DNA from: Arthrobacter_D sp015752045 | GTDB taxonomy: Bacteria > Actinomycetota > Actinomycetes > Actinomycetales > Micrococcaceae | Length of the DNA: 64,000 nt | Assembly (NCBI RefSeq): GCF_015752045.1 | Contig: NZ_JADOUS010000010.1 | Location: 86,703-150,702, forward strand | Direction: 5' to 3' | Shown here: positions 8,676-15,642 of the stretch, piece by piece | Numbering within the stretch: the first letter of the stretch is position 1 | How the letters are laid out: every line of letters begins with the position of its first letter | Notes under the pieces: generated by a model | What the model was told of the DNA's origin: nothing | Databases searched by the model: none | What the model saw: the letters and a program-made list of their open reading frames with translations, nothing else | Position numbers and translations under genes: made by a program

Positions 8676-9058
8676 AGCATCGTTCCTCTGCCCTTCAACG
8701 TGAACGGAGCCGCGATTCCGGTTACTGTCTGCATCTTGTAATTGATCGTCACCGTAACAGTGCTTCCGTGCGGACAGGTATTGACAGCGCCTGACGGGTT
8801 GCGAGTAATCATGACATCGGAAGCAGTGAGATCGGGGTTCAATATCTCCGCAGTCGATCTCGCGGTCGAAACGGCAGCTAGATCGTTCTTGCCGATTGCT
8901 AGGACGCGCACAGACTCGCGCGCAGCATTGGTGATTGTCACTTGTGCGTTGTAGGCCCGGCCGACCTCCATGATGCCGAAGACAAGGAGGAGGAGGATGG
9001 GGAGAACCAAGGCGAATTCAACCGCGATGGCACCGCGCTGATCAGGTTTCACAGCCAT
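8663..9058 (-). CDS. tadE: TadE-family pseudopilin
   Basis: The 131-aa protein has the TadE signature RGAIAVEFALVLPILLLLVFGIMEVGRAY near the N-terminus: a prepilin-type site (G before AIAVE, with Glu at +5) and one membrane helix. It continues with ITNAARESVRV and a short external domain. TadE proteins are minor pilins in Flp pili. The ATG at 9058 has GAAGGGG upstream. It is separated from flp by a 79-bp gap containing a strong hairpin. Confidence 0.92.
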   Translation of the reverse strand: MAVKPDQRGAIAVEFALVLPILLLLVFGIMEVGRAYNAQVTITNAARESVRVLAIGKNDLAAVSTARSTAEILNPDLTASDVMITRNPSGAVNTCPHGSTVTVTINYKMQTVTGIAAPFTLKGRGTMLCGG

Positions 9059-9075
9059 GGCTACCCCTTCGAGTG

Positions 9076-9107
9076 GCTAGGCGGCATCCAGGAGGATGCC
9101 GCCTAGC
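9076..9107 (-). terminator. Intercistronic hairpin between flp and tadE
   Basis: A perfect 14-bp inverted repeat (GCTAGGCGGCATCC pairing with GGATGCCGCCTAGC) with an AGGA loop lies in the gap between the pilin and the assembly genes. There is no T-tract, as is common in high-GC actinobacteria. It could terminate part of the transcripts or protect a short flp mRNA. Confidence 0.75.
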
Positions 9108-9137
9108 TCGAGTGTCTTCAGTGATGTTCGGTGCCTG

Positions 9138-9341
9138 CTAGATGCCGAGTTTTGCGAACAGACCCGTGAAGAAGCCGTTCAATGACCCGCCGAAGGCGCC
9201 GACTCCTGCGATCAGGATCACGGCGATGAGCGCGACCATGATGCCGTACTCGACGGCGGTGGCGCCGGTCTCCTCTCGGCGGAGGCGGGACTGGACGGTG
9301 AATCCGAGGGTGTGCAGGCTTGCTGCGAAGTAAGCGATCAT
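9138..9341 (-). CDS. flp: Flp-type major pilin (prepilin)
   Basis: The 67-aa prepilin has a basic leader ending RREETG, then the mature start ATAVEYGIMVALIAVILIAG, the conserved Flp motif with Glu at +5 and Tyr at +6 after the cleavage Gly, and a short glycine/phenylalanine-rich tail (GGSLNGFFTGLF). The mature pilin would be ~45 aa. The start ATG 9341 has AGGAG 7 bases upstream, the clearest Shine-Dalgarno of the operon. No prepilin peptidase (TadV/CpaA) gene is seen nearby, so processing must depend on an enzyme encoded elsewhere. Confidence 0.95.
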   Translation of the reverse strand: MIAYFAASLHTLGFTVQSRLRREETGATAVEYGIMVALIAVILIAGVGAFGGSLNGFFTGLFAKLGI

Positions 9342-9880
9342 AAGGAGACTCCTGAGGGGGACGGCGGCTGACCCAGCGCCAGCGCTGCCAGAAAGCTAGC
9401 AACGGGAAGCCGCAGGAAACCGGGTCTGCCCTGATCCTGACCGAACATTCACAAACCTGCACCGGCTCTGCACGCGCCTTGCGCAGAACCTGCGCTCGCG
9501 CTGTTCCGGACCGAACCAGCCGCTGGTCGAGTGATCGGCCGGCACCCACCTCGACGGAGGATCCGCCGGCCGTGCGAAGCCCCGCACGAACCCCCGTCCG
9601 AACCTCGACCGGAGACCGTTCACGGCCCTTTTGACCCACAGCGGAGCGGCAGGCTATCCTTGGGAGTCGTTGTGCGTGTCCCTTCTCGATACGTCTGCGC
9701 CCTTCGGAGCGGTTCAGTTGCAGAACCACCTGGCCCGGGGGCGGAGCCGAGATTCACGGGATGACTGGTCGTATTTCAGCCCTCACCTGAAGTTCCGGTA
9801 ACGCATGAATAAGCTGAGCCCGCGGTACGGACGTTTCCGTAGTCACGGGCGACACCGAAATAGAAACGAAGGCCATAACC
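9342..9880. other. Divergent intergenic region between flp and rplM
   Basis: This 539-bp gap carries the flp upstream region (minus) and the rplM promoter and leader (plus). It includes an inverted repeat CGGCCGGC (9536-9543) / GCCGGCCG (9565-9572). In the rplM leader there is a small hairpin TACGGA-CGTT-TCCGTA (9826-9841) and a 9-codon ORF at 9761-9790 (MTGRISALT) without convincing evidence of translation. No larger gene with a known signature was seen on either strand. Confidence 0.7.
9631..9660 (+). promoter_or_regulatory. Promoter for rplM-rpsI
   Basis: TTGACC (9631-9636) and TATCCT (9655-9660) are separated by 18 bases, a good SigA-type promoter. Transcription would start near 9667, giving a long leader of ~210 bases before the GTG start of rplM. 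This would leave room for regulation by a ribosomal protein, though no known leader motif was recognised. Confidence 0.65.
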
Positions 9881-10324
9881 GTGCGTACGTACACCCCGAA
9901 GCCAGGCGACATCAACCGCCAGTGGCACGTAATCGATGCAACCGACGTCGTCCTCGGCCGTCTTGCCAGCCAGACCGCAATCCTGCTCCGCGGAAAGCAC
10001 AAGCCGACCTTCGCTCCCCACATGGACATGGGCGATTTCGTCATCATCATCAACGCTGAAAAGGTAGCCCTCACCGGCTCCAAGCTCGAGCAGAAGCGCG
10101 CCTACCGCCACTCGGGCTACCCGGGCGGCCTGAAGTCCACCACCTACGTGGAACTCCTGGACAAGAACCCGGAGCGCGCAGTCGAGAAGGCCATCCGTGG
10201 CATGCTCCCCAAGAACTCACTCGCCGCTCAGCAGATCGGCAAGCTGAAGGTCTACCGCGGTGCCGAGCACCCCCACGCCGCGCAGCAGCCCAAGACATAC
10301 GAAATCACTCAGGTCGCCCAGTAG
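9881..10324 (+). CDS. rplM: 50S ribosomal protein L13
   Basis: The 147-aa protein starts MRTYTPKPGDINRQWHVIDA and contains the L13 signature VVLGRLASQ...LLRGKHKPTF and the conserved RAVEKAIRGMLPKNSLA. Length matches the family (~147 aa). The GTG at 9881 begins the conserved N-terminus, with GAAGG about 8 bases upstream. It is the first gene of the rplM-rpsI operon, 40 bp before rpsI. Confidence 0.98.
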   Translation: MRTYTPKPGDINRQWHVIDATDVVLGRLASQTAILLRGKHKPTFAPHMDMGDFVIIINAEKVALTGSKLEQKRAYRHSGYPGGLKSTTYVELLDKNPERAVEKAIRGMLPKNSLAAQQIGKLKVYRGAEHPHAAQQPKTYEITQVAQ

Positions 10325-10364
10325 TCCTGGCCACCAGTACTAAGAAATCACTTCAAGGAGAACC

Positions 10365-10862
10365 GTGGCTGAGAACACTGAAGAACTGAATGAACCGACC
10401 GAGGAGCTCACGAGCTACACCTCGGAGTCCACCGAAGGCAGCGAGACCGCCGTCAAGGAGCGTCCCGCGCTGACCGTCGGCGGCGGAGCCGTCGGACGCC
10501 GCAAGGAAGCTGTCGCCCGCGTGCGCCTCGTCCCCGGCACCGGCAAGTGGATCGTCAACGGGCGCGAGCTCGCCGACTACTTCCCGAACAAGCTGCACCA
10601 GCAGGAAGTCAATGACCCGTTCAAGCTCCTCGAGCTCGACGGCGCCTACGACGTCATCGCCCGCATCCACGGCGGTGGACCCTCCGGCCAGGCCGGTGCA
10701 CTCCGCCTCGGAGTCGCGCGCACGCTGAACGACATCGACCGCGAGAACAACCGCCCCGCCCTCAAGAAGGCAGGCTTCCTGACTCGTGACGCACGCGTCA
10801 TCGAGCGGAAGAAGGCCGGGCTCAAGAAGGCACGCAAGGCGCCTCAGTACTCCAAGCGCTGA
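10365..10862 (+). CDS. rpsI: 30S ribosomal protein S9
   Basis: The 165-aa protein carries the S9 core VGRRKEAVARVRLVPGTG, GGGPSGQAGALRLGVARTL and ends in the basic tail KKARKAPQYSKR typical of S9, whose C-terminus reaches toward the P-site tRNA. The N-terminal ~35 residues are an acidic extension (ELNEPTEELTSYTSEST) that is common in actinobacterial S9 and absent from E. coli. AAGGAG lies 6 bases before the GTG start. A strong terminator follows 20 bases after the stop. Confidence 0.98.
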   Translation: MAENTEELNEPTEELTSYTSESTEGSETAVKERPALTVGGGAVGRRKEAVARVRLVPGTGKWIVNGRELADYFPNKLHQQEVNDPFKLLELDGAYDVIARIHGGGPSGQAGALRLGVARTLNDIDRENNRPALKKAGFLTRDARVIERKKAGLKKARKAPQYSKR

Positions 10863-10881
10863 TCCTCCCAGGACACGCGCA

Positions 10882-10911
10882 GATGCCCGTCCGGGCTTCC
10901 GGACGGGCATC
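10882..10911 (+). terminator. Terminator after rpsI
   Basis: A perfect 13-bp stem (GATGCCCGTCCGG / CCGGACGGGCATC) with a GCTT loop lies 20 bp after the rpsI stop and is followed by GTGCTTT. It separates the ribosomal operon from glmM. Confidence 0.85.
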
Positions 10912-10961
10912 GTGCTTTAACCTGTTCGAGGAGCCGCCCGAGCGGTCCCATGTTCTGCACT

Positions 10962-10967
10962 TAGGAT
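10962..10967 (+). promoter_or_regulatory. -10 element (TAGGAT) for leaderless glmM
   Basis: TAGGAT lies 7 bases before ATG 10975. The same bases could be read as a weak AGGA ribosome site, but the terminator just upstream requires a promoter here. Confidence 0.5.
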
Positions 10968-10974
10968 GATCACG

Positions 10975-12330
10975 ATGAGCAAGTTATTCGGAACCGATGG
11001 CGTCCGCGGCCTGGCCAATGGCCTGATCACGGCGGAACTGTCCCTCCAGTTGGCCCAGGCGGCCGCTGTGGTCCTCGGCCACAACGCCGTGGACGGGCGC
11101 CGCCCCACCGCGGTCATCGCCCGCGACCCCCGCATCAGCGGTGAGTTCATCGCGGCCGCCGTCGAGGCCGGACTCGCCAGCTGCGGCGTGGACGTCTACG
11201 ACGCCGGGGTCCTGCCGACGCCCGCCGCGGCGTTCCTCGTGGCCGACCTCGGCGCCGACTTCGGCGTCATGATCTCCGCCTCCCACAACGCGGCTCCCGA
11301 CAACGGCATCAAGTTCCTCGCCCGGGGCGGCAAGAAGCTCAGCGATGCCCTCGAGGACGCCATCGAGGACGAGATGGCTCGGCCACGGCTGCGTCCCGTG
11401 GCGGGCGACGTGGGACGCATCCAGCGCTTCGCCGACGCCGAGGACCGCTACGTGGTCCACCTCCTCCAGACCCTCCCGCACCGCCTCGAAGGGCTCAAGG
11501 TGGTCCTCGACTGCGCCCACGGCGCGGCGAGCGGCTGTTCTCCCGAGGTCTTCCGGGACGCCGGCGCGGACATCTTCGTCATCGGTGCGGACCCCGACGG
11601 CGTGAACATCAACGACGGCTACGGCTCGACGCACCTCGGGAAGCTGCAGGCCGCCGTCCTCGAGCACGGCGCCGACGTCGGCATCGCCCACGACGGCGAC
11701 GCCGACCGGTGCCTGGCTGTCGACCACGAGGGGACGATCGTGGACGGCGACCAGATCATGGCCGTGATGGCGCTCGCGATGAAGGACGCCGGGAAGCTCA
11801 AGGACGACACCCTCGTGGCGACCGTGATGAGCAACCTGGGCCTGAAGATCGCCCTCCGCGAGGCAGGCGTCACCATCAAGGAAACCGGCGTGGGAGACCG
11901 CTACGTGCTCGAGGGGATGCGCGACGGCGGCTACAGCCTCGGCGGCGAGCAGTCCGGGCACGTCATCTTCGCCGAGCACGCCACCACGGGCGACGGCGTC
12001 CTCACCGGGCTCCAGCTGGCCTCGCGCATGGCCGGGACCGGCAAGAGCCTCAAGGAGCTCGCCGCAGTCATGACGAAGCTCCCGCAGGTGCTCATCAACG
12101 TCAAGGGCGTGGACCGCAGCGCAGCGAATTCCGACGAGGGCGTGCAGGACGCCGTCCGCGAGGCCGAGGCCGTCCTCGGCGAGACCGGGCGGGTGCTGCT
12201 GCGCCCTTCCGGCACGGAGCCGGTGGTCCGCGTCATGGTCGAGGCTGCCGATCTCGCGACCGCCCAGCGCATCGCCGAGGAGCTCGCCGCCACCGTCCAG
12301 AAGCGGTTGTCCCTCGAGCCGGTCGCCTGA
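10975..12330 (+). CDS. glmM: Phosphoglucosamine mutase
   Basis: The 451-aa protein converts glucosamine-6-phosphate to glucosamine-1-phosphate for UDP-GlcNAc and peptidoglycan. It begins SKLFGTDGVRG, has the phosphoserine loop ISASHNAAPDNGIKF (Ser103), the metal loop HDGDADRC, the sugar-binding GGEQSGH and the phosphate-binding LRPSGTEPVVRVM. All catalytic motifs are intact and the length is normal. An upstream in-frame ATG at 10966 exists, but ATG 10975 starts the conserved MSKLFG and sits 7 bases from a -10-like TAGGAT. glmS, the preceding enzyme of the pathway, is 3.3 kb downstream. Confidence 0.97.
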   Translation: MSKLFGTDGVRGLANGLITAELSLQLAQAAAVVLGHNAVDGRRPTAVIARDPRISGEFIAAAVEAGLASCGVDVYDAGVLPTPAAAFLVADLGADFGVMISASHNAAPDNGIKFLARGGKKLSDALEDAIEDEMARPRLRPVAGDVGRIQRFADAEDRYVVHLLQTLPHRLEGLKVVLDCAHGAASGCSPEVFRDAGADIFVIGADPDGVNINDGYGSTHLGKLQAAVLEHGADVGIAHDGDADRCLAVDHEGTIVDGDQIMAVMALAMKDAGKLKDDTLVATVMSNLGLKIALREAGVTIKETGVGDRYVLEGMRDGGYSLGGEQSGHVIFAEHATTGDGVLTGLQLASRMAGTGKSLKELAAVMTKLPQVLINVKGVDRSAANSDEGVQDAVREAEAVLGETGRVLLRPSGTEPVVRVMVEAADLATAQRIAEELAATVQKRLSLEPVA

Positions 12331-12337
12331 CCCGGCC

Positions 12338-12761
12338 TCACCGCCTCCGAGTACGCGCTACTCGCCGGGTTGCCGGCGATGGCGCCCGGCCCCCGCCGCG
12401 GGCGCTGCGCCTGCCCCGCCACGTACGGCACGAGGGCCGGCTGCGACCGGCGTGCCGCGTGGTCCTCCTCACCGTCGTGGGCGATGACGACGACGCCCGA
12501 CGCCGGCGCGAGCACGGGCGTGCCGAATCCGGTGAAAGCCTCCGGCGCCTCCGTGGCGACCAGGGTCCGCCAGGTCCTCGGGGCCGGACGGCCGCGGGCA
12601 TCGACGGGGACGAGGTCGATCGCATAGGTGGTCCCCATCCGGACGGTGCCATGACTCGGGACGCGACGCGCAGGATTGTTGCGTGCGCGGAACCTCCCCT
12701 CCAGCGGGTAGTGCAGCAGCACCGGGCCCCTGTCCGCTCCGGGATCGTCCATGCGCTCCAT
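12338..12761 (-). pseudogene. 3'-truncated M23-family peptidase relic
   Basis: From ATG 12761 (GGGAAG six bases upstream) the minus strand encodes MERMDDPGAD..LLHYPLEGRF, VPSHGTVRMGTTYAIDLVPVD, FGTPVLAPASGVVVIAHDGEEDHA, LVPYVAGQAQR and GAIAGN, the N-terminal half of a LytM/M23 peptidase domain. The family then continues with the catalytic H-x-H block (QPHLH type), but here similarity stops near 12360 and the frame runs antisense into glmM to 11931 with no catalytic block. The gene appears to have lost its 3' half where it abuts glmM and is probably non-functional. Confidence 0.6.
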
Positions 12762-12951
12762 TGTCATCTTCCCGGCAGCCGGGAGCGAGGCCTCGGCCAG
12801 CCGTGGCCCCCGGGAGATGCGGCTGCTCTTGCGGTCCGGTGCCGGGCGCGGCACGCTGGATCGGTCGGCGCGCCGCCGGCAGCCACAGCGGTGAGGGAGC
12901 GGTTGCCACGGATGATGCACGGCAGGTCCGGGACGGGATGGAGGTACCACG

Positions 12952-13686
12952 GTGAGAGTGCTCGTGACCGGCTCGGCGGAGGGCCTCGGCCTGGTCGCGG
13001 CAGAGACCCTGCTGGCGCAGGGACACGACGTCGTCGTGCATGCCCGCAACGCAGGCCGCGCGGGCGTCCTCGCACCCCTCACCGGTCGGGGTGCCGGGCT
13101 CGTGGTGGGCGACTTCGAGGACCGGGACGCGGTCCTTCGGATCGCCGCCGAGCTGACCGCGGGGGAGCCACCCGACGCCGTGATCCACAACGCGGGCGTC
13201 TGGAGCGGGCCCGCCGTCATGCCCGTCAATGTCATCGCCCCCTATCTCCTGACCGCCCTGCTCGCTGGCGCGCGGCGCCACGTGTACCTGAGCAGCGGAT
13301 TGCACTCCAGCGGTCGCCCGTCCGTCGAGGGCGTGGACTGGCGGGGCCGCATGCCGGGTCACTACGGCGACAGCAAGCTCTTCCTCACCACGTTCTCCGC
13401 CGCGCTGGCACGCCTGCGCCCCGATGTCCTGAGCAACGCGGTGGACCCGGGGTGGGTCCCCACGAGGATGGGCGGGCCCGGCGCGCCGGACGATCTCGAG
13501 CTCGGCCACCAGACCCAGGAGTGGCTCGCCACGGGGAAGGACCCCGAGGCGCTCACGACGGGCGGGTACTGGTTCCACCGACAGCGCCGGCAACCCCACC
13601 CCGCCGTGCCGGACATCGCGTTCCAGGAGCGGCTGCTCGATGCCCTGGCAGGGGAGACGGGCGTGGCCCTGCCTGGTCCCCGCTGA
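12952..13686 (+). CDS. Short-chain dehydrogenase/reductase
   Basis: The 244-aa Rossmann protein has the NAD(P)-binding TGSAEGLG at the N-terminus, NAG (HNAGVWSG), an active-site Ser block (VYLSSGLH) and YGDSK as the catalytic Tyr-x-x-x-Lys. The substrate cannot be told from sequence. The C-terminus (TTGGYWFHRQRRQPHPAV) resembles SDRs annotated as broad daunorubicin C-13 ketoreductase-like enzymes. The GTG start has GGAGG 6 bases upstream. It stands alone between the M23 relic and the convergent carboxypeptidase gene. Confidence 0.88.
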   Translation: MRVLVTGSAEGLGLVAAETLLAQGHDVVVHARNAGRAGVLAPLTGRGAGLVVGDFEDRDAVLRIAAELTAGEPPDAVIHNAGVWSGPAVMPVNVIAPYLLTALLAGARRHVYLSSGLHSSGRPSVEGVDWRGRMPGHYGDSKLFLTTFSAALARLRPDVLSNAVDPGWVPTRMGGPGAPDDLELGHQTQEWLATGKDPEALTTGGYWFHRQRRQPHPAVPDIAFQERLLDALAGETGVALPGPR

Positions 13687-13701
13687 GGCGAAGCGCGCCG
13701 C

Positions 13702-14601
13702 TCAGTACGACGGCGCCGGCGGGAGGCCGAAGTGCTCTTCGAGGGTCCGGGTCCCGGCCGCCTTCATGGCGAGGGAGACGTCCCTGCCCACGTAGCGGAA
13801 GTGCCAGGACTCCGACGAGAAGCCGGTGATCTGGTGGAACCCGAACGGGTACCGGAGGATGAACCCGAAGTCGGCCGCATTCGCCGCCGCCCACTGCCCT
13901 GCCGGCGTGTCCTGGAAGCAGAGCACCAGGGTGCAGGCGCCGTCGGCCTGCGCGATGTCGAAGGCGAGGCCCGTCTGGTGCTCGGAGTAGCCGGGGCGGG
14001 CCGATACGGTGTCCGCGCCGGCCGGGCCTCCGTACTGGCCCACCCAGTACGCGTAGGTCGATTCCTGGTCCGCGAAGGAGCGGTACCCGCTGACCATGGC
14101 CAGATCCACGCCGTCCGCCGCGGCTGCCGCGAACATATCCTCCACAGCCTCCGCGGTGTCGGGGCGCAGGAGGTCGAAGCTGGTGGGCGTGGCGACGTCG
14201 GGCCGGCGCAGGTCGGCGGGCGCGTAGTCCAGCGGTGCCAGGGGCCTGCGCTTGTTCACGACGACGTCGACGGCGGCCGGATCGCGGTGCGCATCCGAGG
14301 CAGGGGCAGGAGGAGGAGGAGCAGGGGGCCCGGCCGACGCGGTCGTCGGGGGAGCCGCCGGACCGCTCACGTCGGGGAGGGGCTCGCTCCGGACCGGGGC
14401 AGGGAGATCCGTGCCCGTTGCGTCGGGATCGTCGGGATCGGCGGGATCCGACGCCGGCGGGGCTGCGGTACTCGAAGCGTCGCCCGTCCCGGCGCTGGAG
14501 GGCGAGGGCCCGGGCGGGGGTGAGGGCACGGGATCCGGCGCCGAGCACGCCGTGAGCGTCACTGCGAGGACGACCAGCGCCACCGACGGCCGGACGCGCA
14601 C
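13702..14601 (-). CDS. VanY-type D-alanyl-D-alanine carboxypeptidase lipoprotein
   Basis: The GTG at 14601 gives a 299-aa protein with a lipoprotein signal (LVVLAVTLTAC, lipid Cys19). A Pro/Ser/Ala/Asp-rich spacer of about 90 residues follows, then a peptidase M15B/VanY domain with the zinc ligands in SEHQTGLAFDIA and ESWHFRY. It should trim the terminal D-Ala of peptidoglycan stems at the outer membrane face. The start overlaps the end of the coaA reading (stop at 14604, TGACCGTG), so the two genes are probably co-transcribed. An earlier ATG in this frame lies inside coaA and lacks a signal peptide, so it is rejected. Confidence 0.9.
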   Translation of the reverse strand: MRVRPSVALVVLAVTLTACSAPDPVPSPPPGPSPSSAGTGDASSTAAPPASDPADPDDPDATGTDLPAPVRSEPLPDVSGPAAPPTTASAGPPAPPPPAPASDAHRDPAAVDVVVNKRRPLAPLDYAPADLRRPDVATPTSFDLLRPDTAEAVEDMFAAAAADGVDLAMVSGYRSFADQESTYAYWVGQYGGPAGADTVSARPGYSEHQTGLAFDIAQADGACTLVLCFQDTPAGQWAAANAADFGFILRYPFGFHQITGFSSESWHFRYVGRDVSLAMKAAGTRTLEEHFGLPPAPSY

Positions 14602-14603
14602 GG

Positions 14604-15581
14604 TCAGGTCTTCCGGAGGAGCATGCGGCGCACCGAGTGGTCGGCGTCCTTGGTGAGCACCAGCTGCGCCCGACCGCGCGTGGGCAGGACGTTCGCCACG
14701 AGGTTGGGCTCGTTGATGCGTTCCCAGATGCCGGACGCCGTCCGGCGGGCCTCCTCGTCGCTGAGGCCGGCGTAGCGGTGGAAGTAGGACTGGGGATTCG
14801 CGAACGCGCCGGAGCGCAGCGACTGGAAGCGGTGGATGTACCACTCCTTGATGTTGGCGGTCTTCGCGTCCACGTAGATGGAGAAGTCGAAGAAGTCGCT
14901 CAGCGCGAGCCCGGTGATGCCGTCGGGCCGCGGACGCGCCGGGGCGAGGACGTTGAGGCCCTCGACGATCAGGACGTCGGGGCGCCGGACCACCACTTCG
15001 CGGCCCGGCACGATGTCGTACGTGAGGTGCGAGTACGAGGGCGCACGCACCTCGGCGGCACCGCTCTTGACCTCGCTGACGAAGCGCAGGAGGCGCCGCC
15101 GGTCGTAGGACTCGGGGAAGCCCTTGCGCTGCATGAGGCCGCGACGCTCGAGCTCCGCGTTCGGGTACAGGAACCCGTCCGTGGTGATCAGGGCCACGTC
15201 GGGGGTGTCCGGCCAGCGCCGCAGCAGTTCGCGCAGCACCCTCGCCGTCGTCGACTTGCCCACCGCCACGGATCCTGCGACGCCGATGACGAACGGGGTG
15301 CGCGTGGTGCTCTCGCCGAGGAACGTGTTCGTGGCCGCGTGGAGTTGGCCGGCTGCCGCCGTGTACAGGTTCAGCAGGCGGGAGAGGGGCAGGTAGACCT
15401 CACGCACCTCGTCGAGGTTGAGGGCGTCCCCCAGGCCGCGCAGGCGCTGGACGTCCTCGACGTTCAGGGGGCTCCTGATCTCGTGGGACAGGCGGGACCA
15501 CATCTGGCGGTCGAGCTCGACGAAGGGGGTGAAGGATTCGGCGCTGGTGGCCTGCTGCGTGCCCGTGCCTCTGTCATTCAC
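14604..15581 (-). CDS. coaA: Pantothenate kinase, type I
   Basis: The 325-aa enzyme phosphorylates pantothenate, the first step of CoA synthesis. It shows the P-loop GVAGSVAVGKSTTARVL, DVALITTDGFLYPN, KGFPESYDRRRLL and IVEGLNVLAP, all typical of bacterial CoaA. Start GTG 15581 (VNDRGTGTQQ) is chosen because CAGAAT sits 6 bases upstream and it leaves room for the divergent glmS promoter; an ATG at 15644 would overlap glmS. The downstream carboxypeptidase gene is probably in the same transcript. Confidence 0.95.
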   Translation of the reverse strand: MNDRGTGTQQATSAESFTPFVELDRQMWSRLSHEIRSPLNVEDVQRLRGLGDALNLDEVREVYLPLSRLLNLYTAAAGQLHAATNTFLGESTTRTPFVIGVAGSVAVGKSTTARVLRELLRRWPDTPDVALITTDGFLYPNAELERRGLMQRKGFPESYDRRRLLRFVSEVKSGAAEVRAPSYSHLTYDIVPGREVVVRRPDVLIVEGLNVLAPARPRPDGITGLALSDFFDFSIYVDAKTANIKEWYIHRFQSLRSGAFANPQSYFHRYAGLSDEEARRTASGIWERINEPNLVANVLPTRGRAQLVLTKDADHSVRRMLLRKT

Positions 15582-15587
15582 CTGACG

Positions 15588-15593
15588 ATTCTG
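15588..15593 (-). promoter_or_regulatory. -10 element (CAGAAT) for leaderless coaA
   Basis: CAGAAT lies 6 bases before GTG 15581; the same hexamer precedes alr. It is only 36 bases from the glmS -10 on the opposite strand. Confidence 0.4.
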
Positions 15594-15629
15594 CCCGGTG
15601 GCCTGCGCATTAACAAACACGGCCACCGG

Positions 15630-15635
15630 TACGCT
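15630..15635 (+). promoter_or_regulatory. -10 element (TACGCT) for leaderless glmS
   Basis: TACGCT lies 7 bases before ATG 15643 and no Shine-Dalgarno precedes the start. Confidence 0.55.
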
Positions 15636-15642
15636 AGGTGTC

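Noticed and set aside
9805..10059. 84-codon ORF starting in the rplM leader
   Set aside because: Most of it is rplM in another frame; the product is Arg/His-rich and resembles nothing.
12338..12652. 104-codon minus-strand ORF after glmM
   Set aside because: It is an Arg/Ser-rich shadow frame of the M23 peptidase relic.
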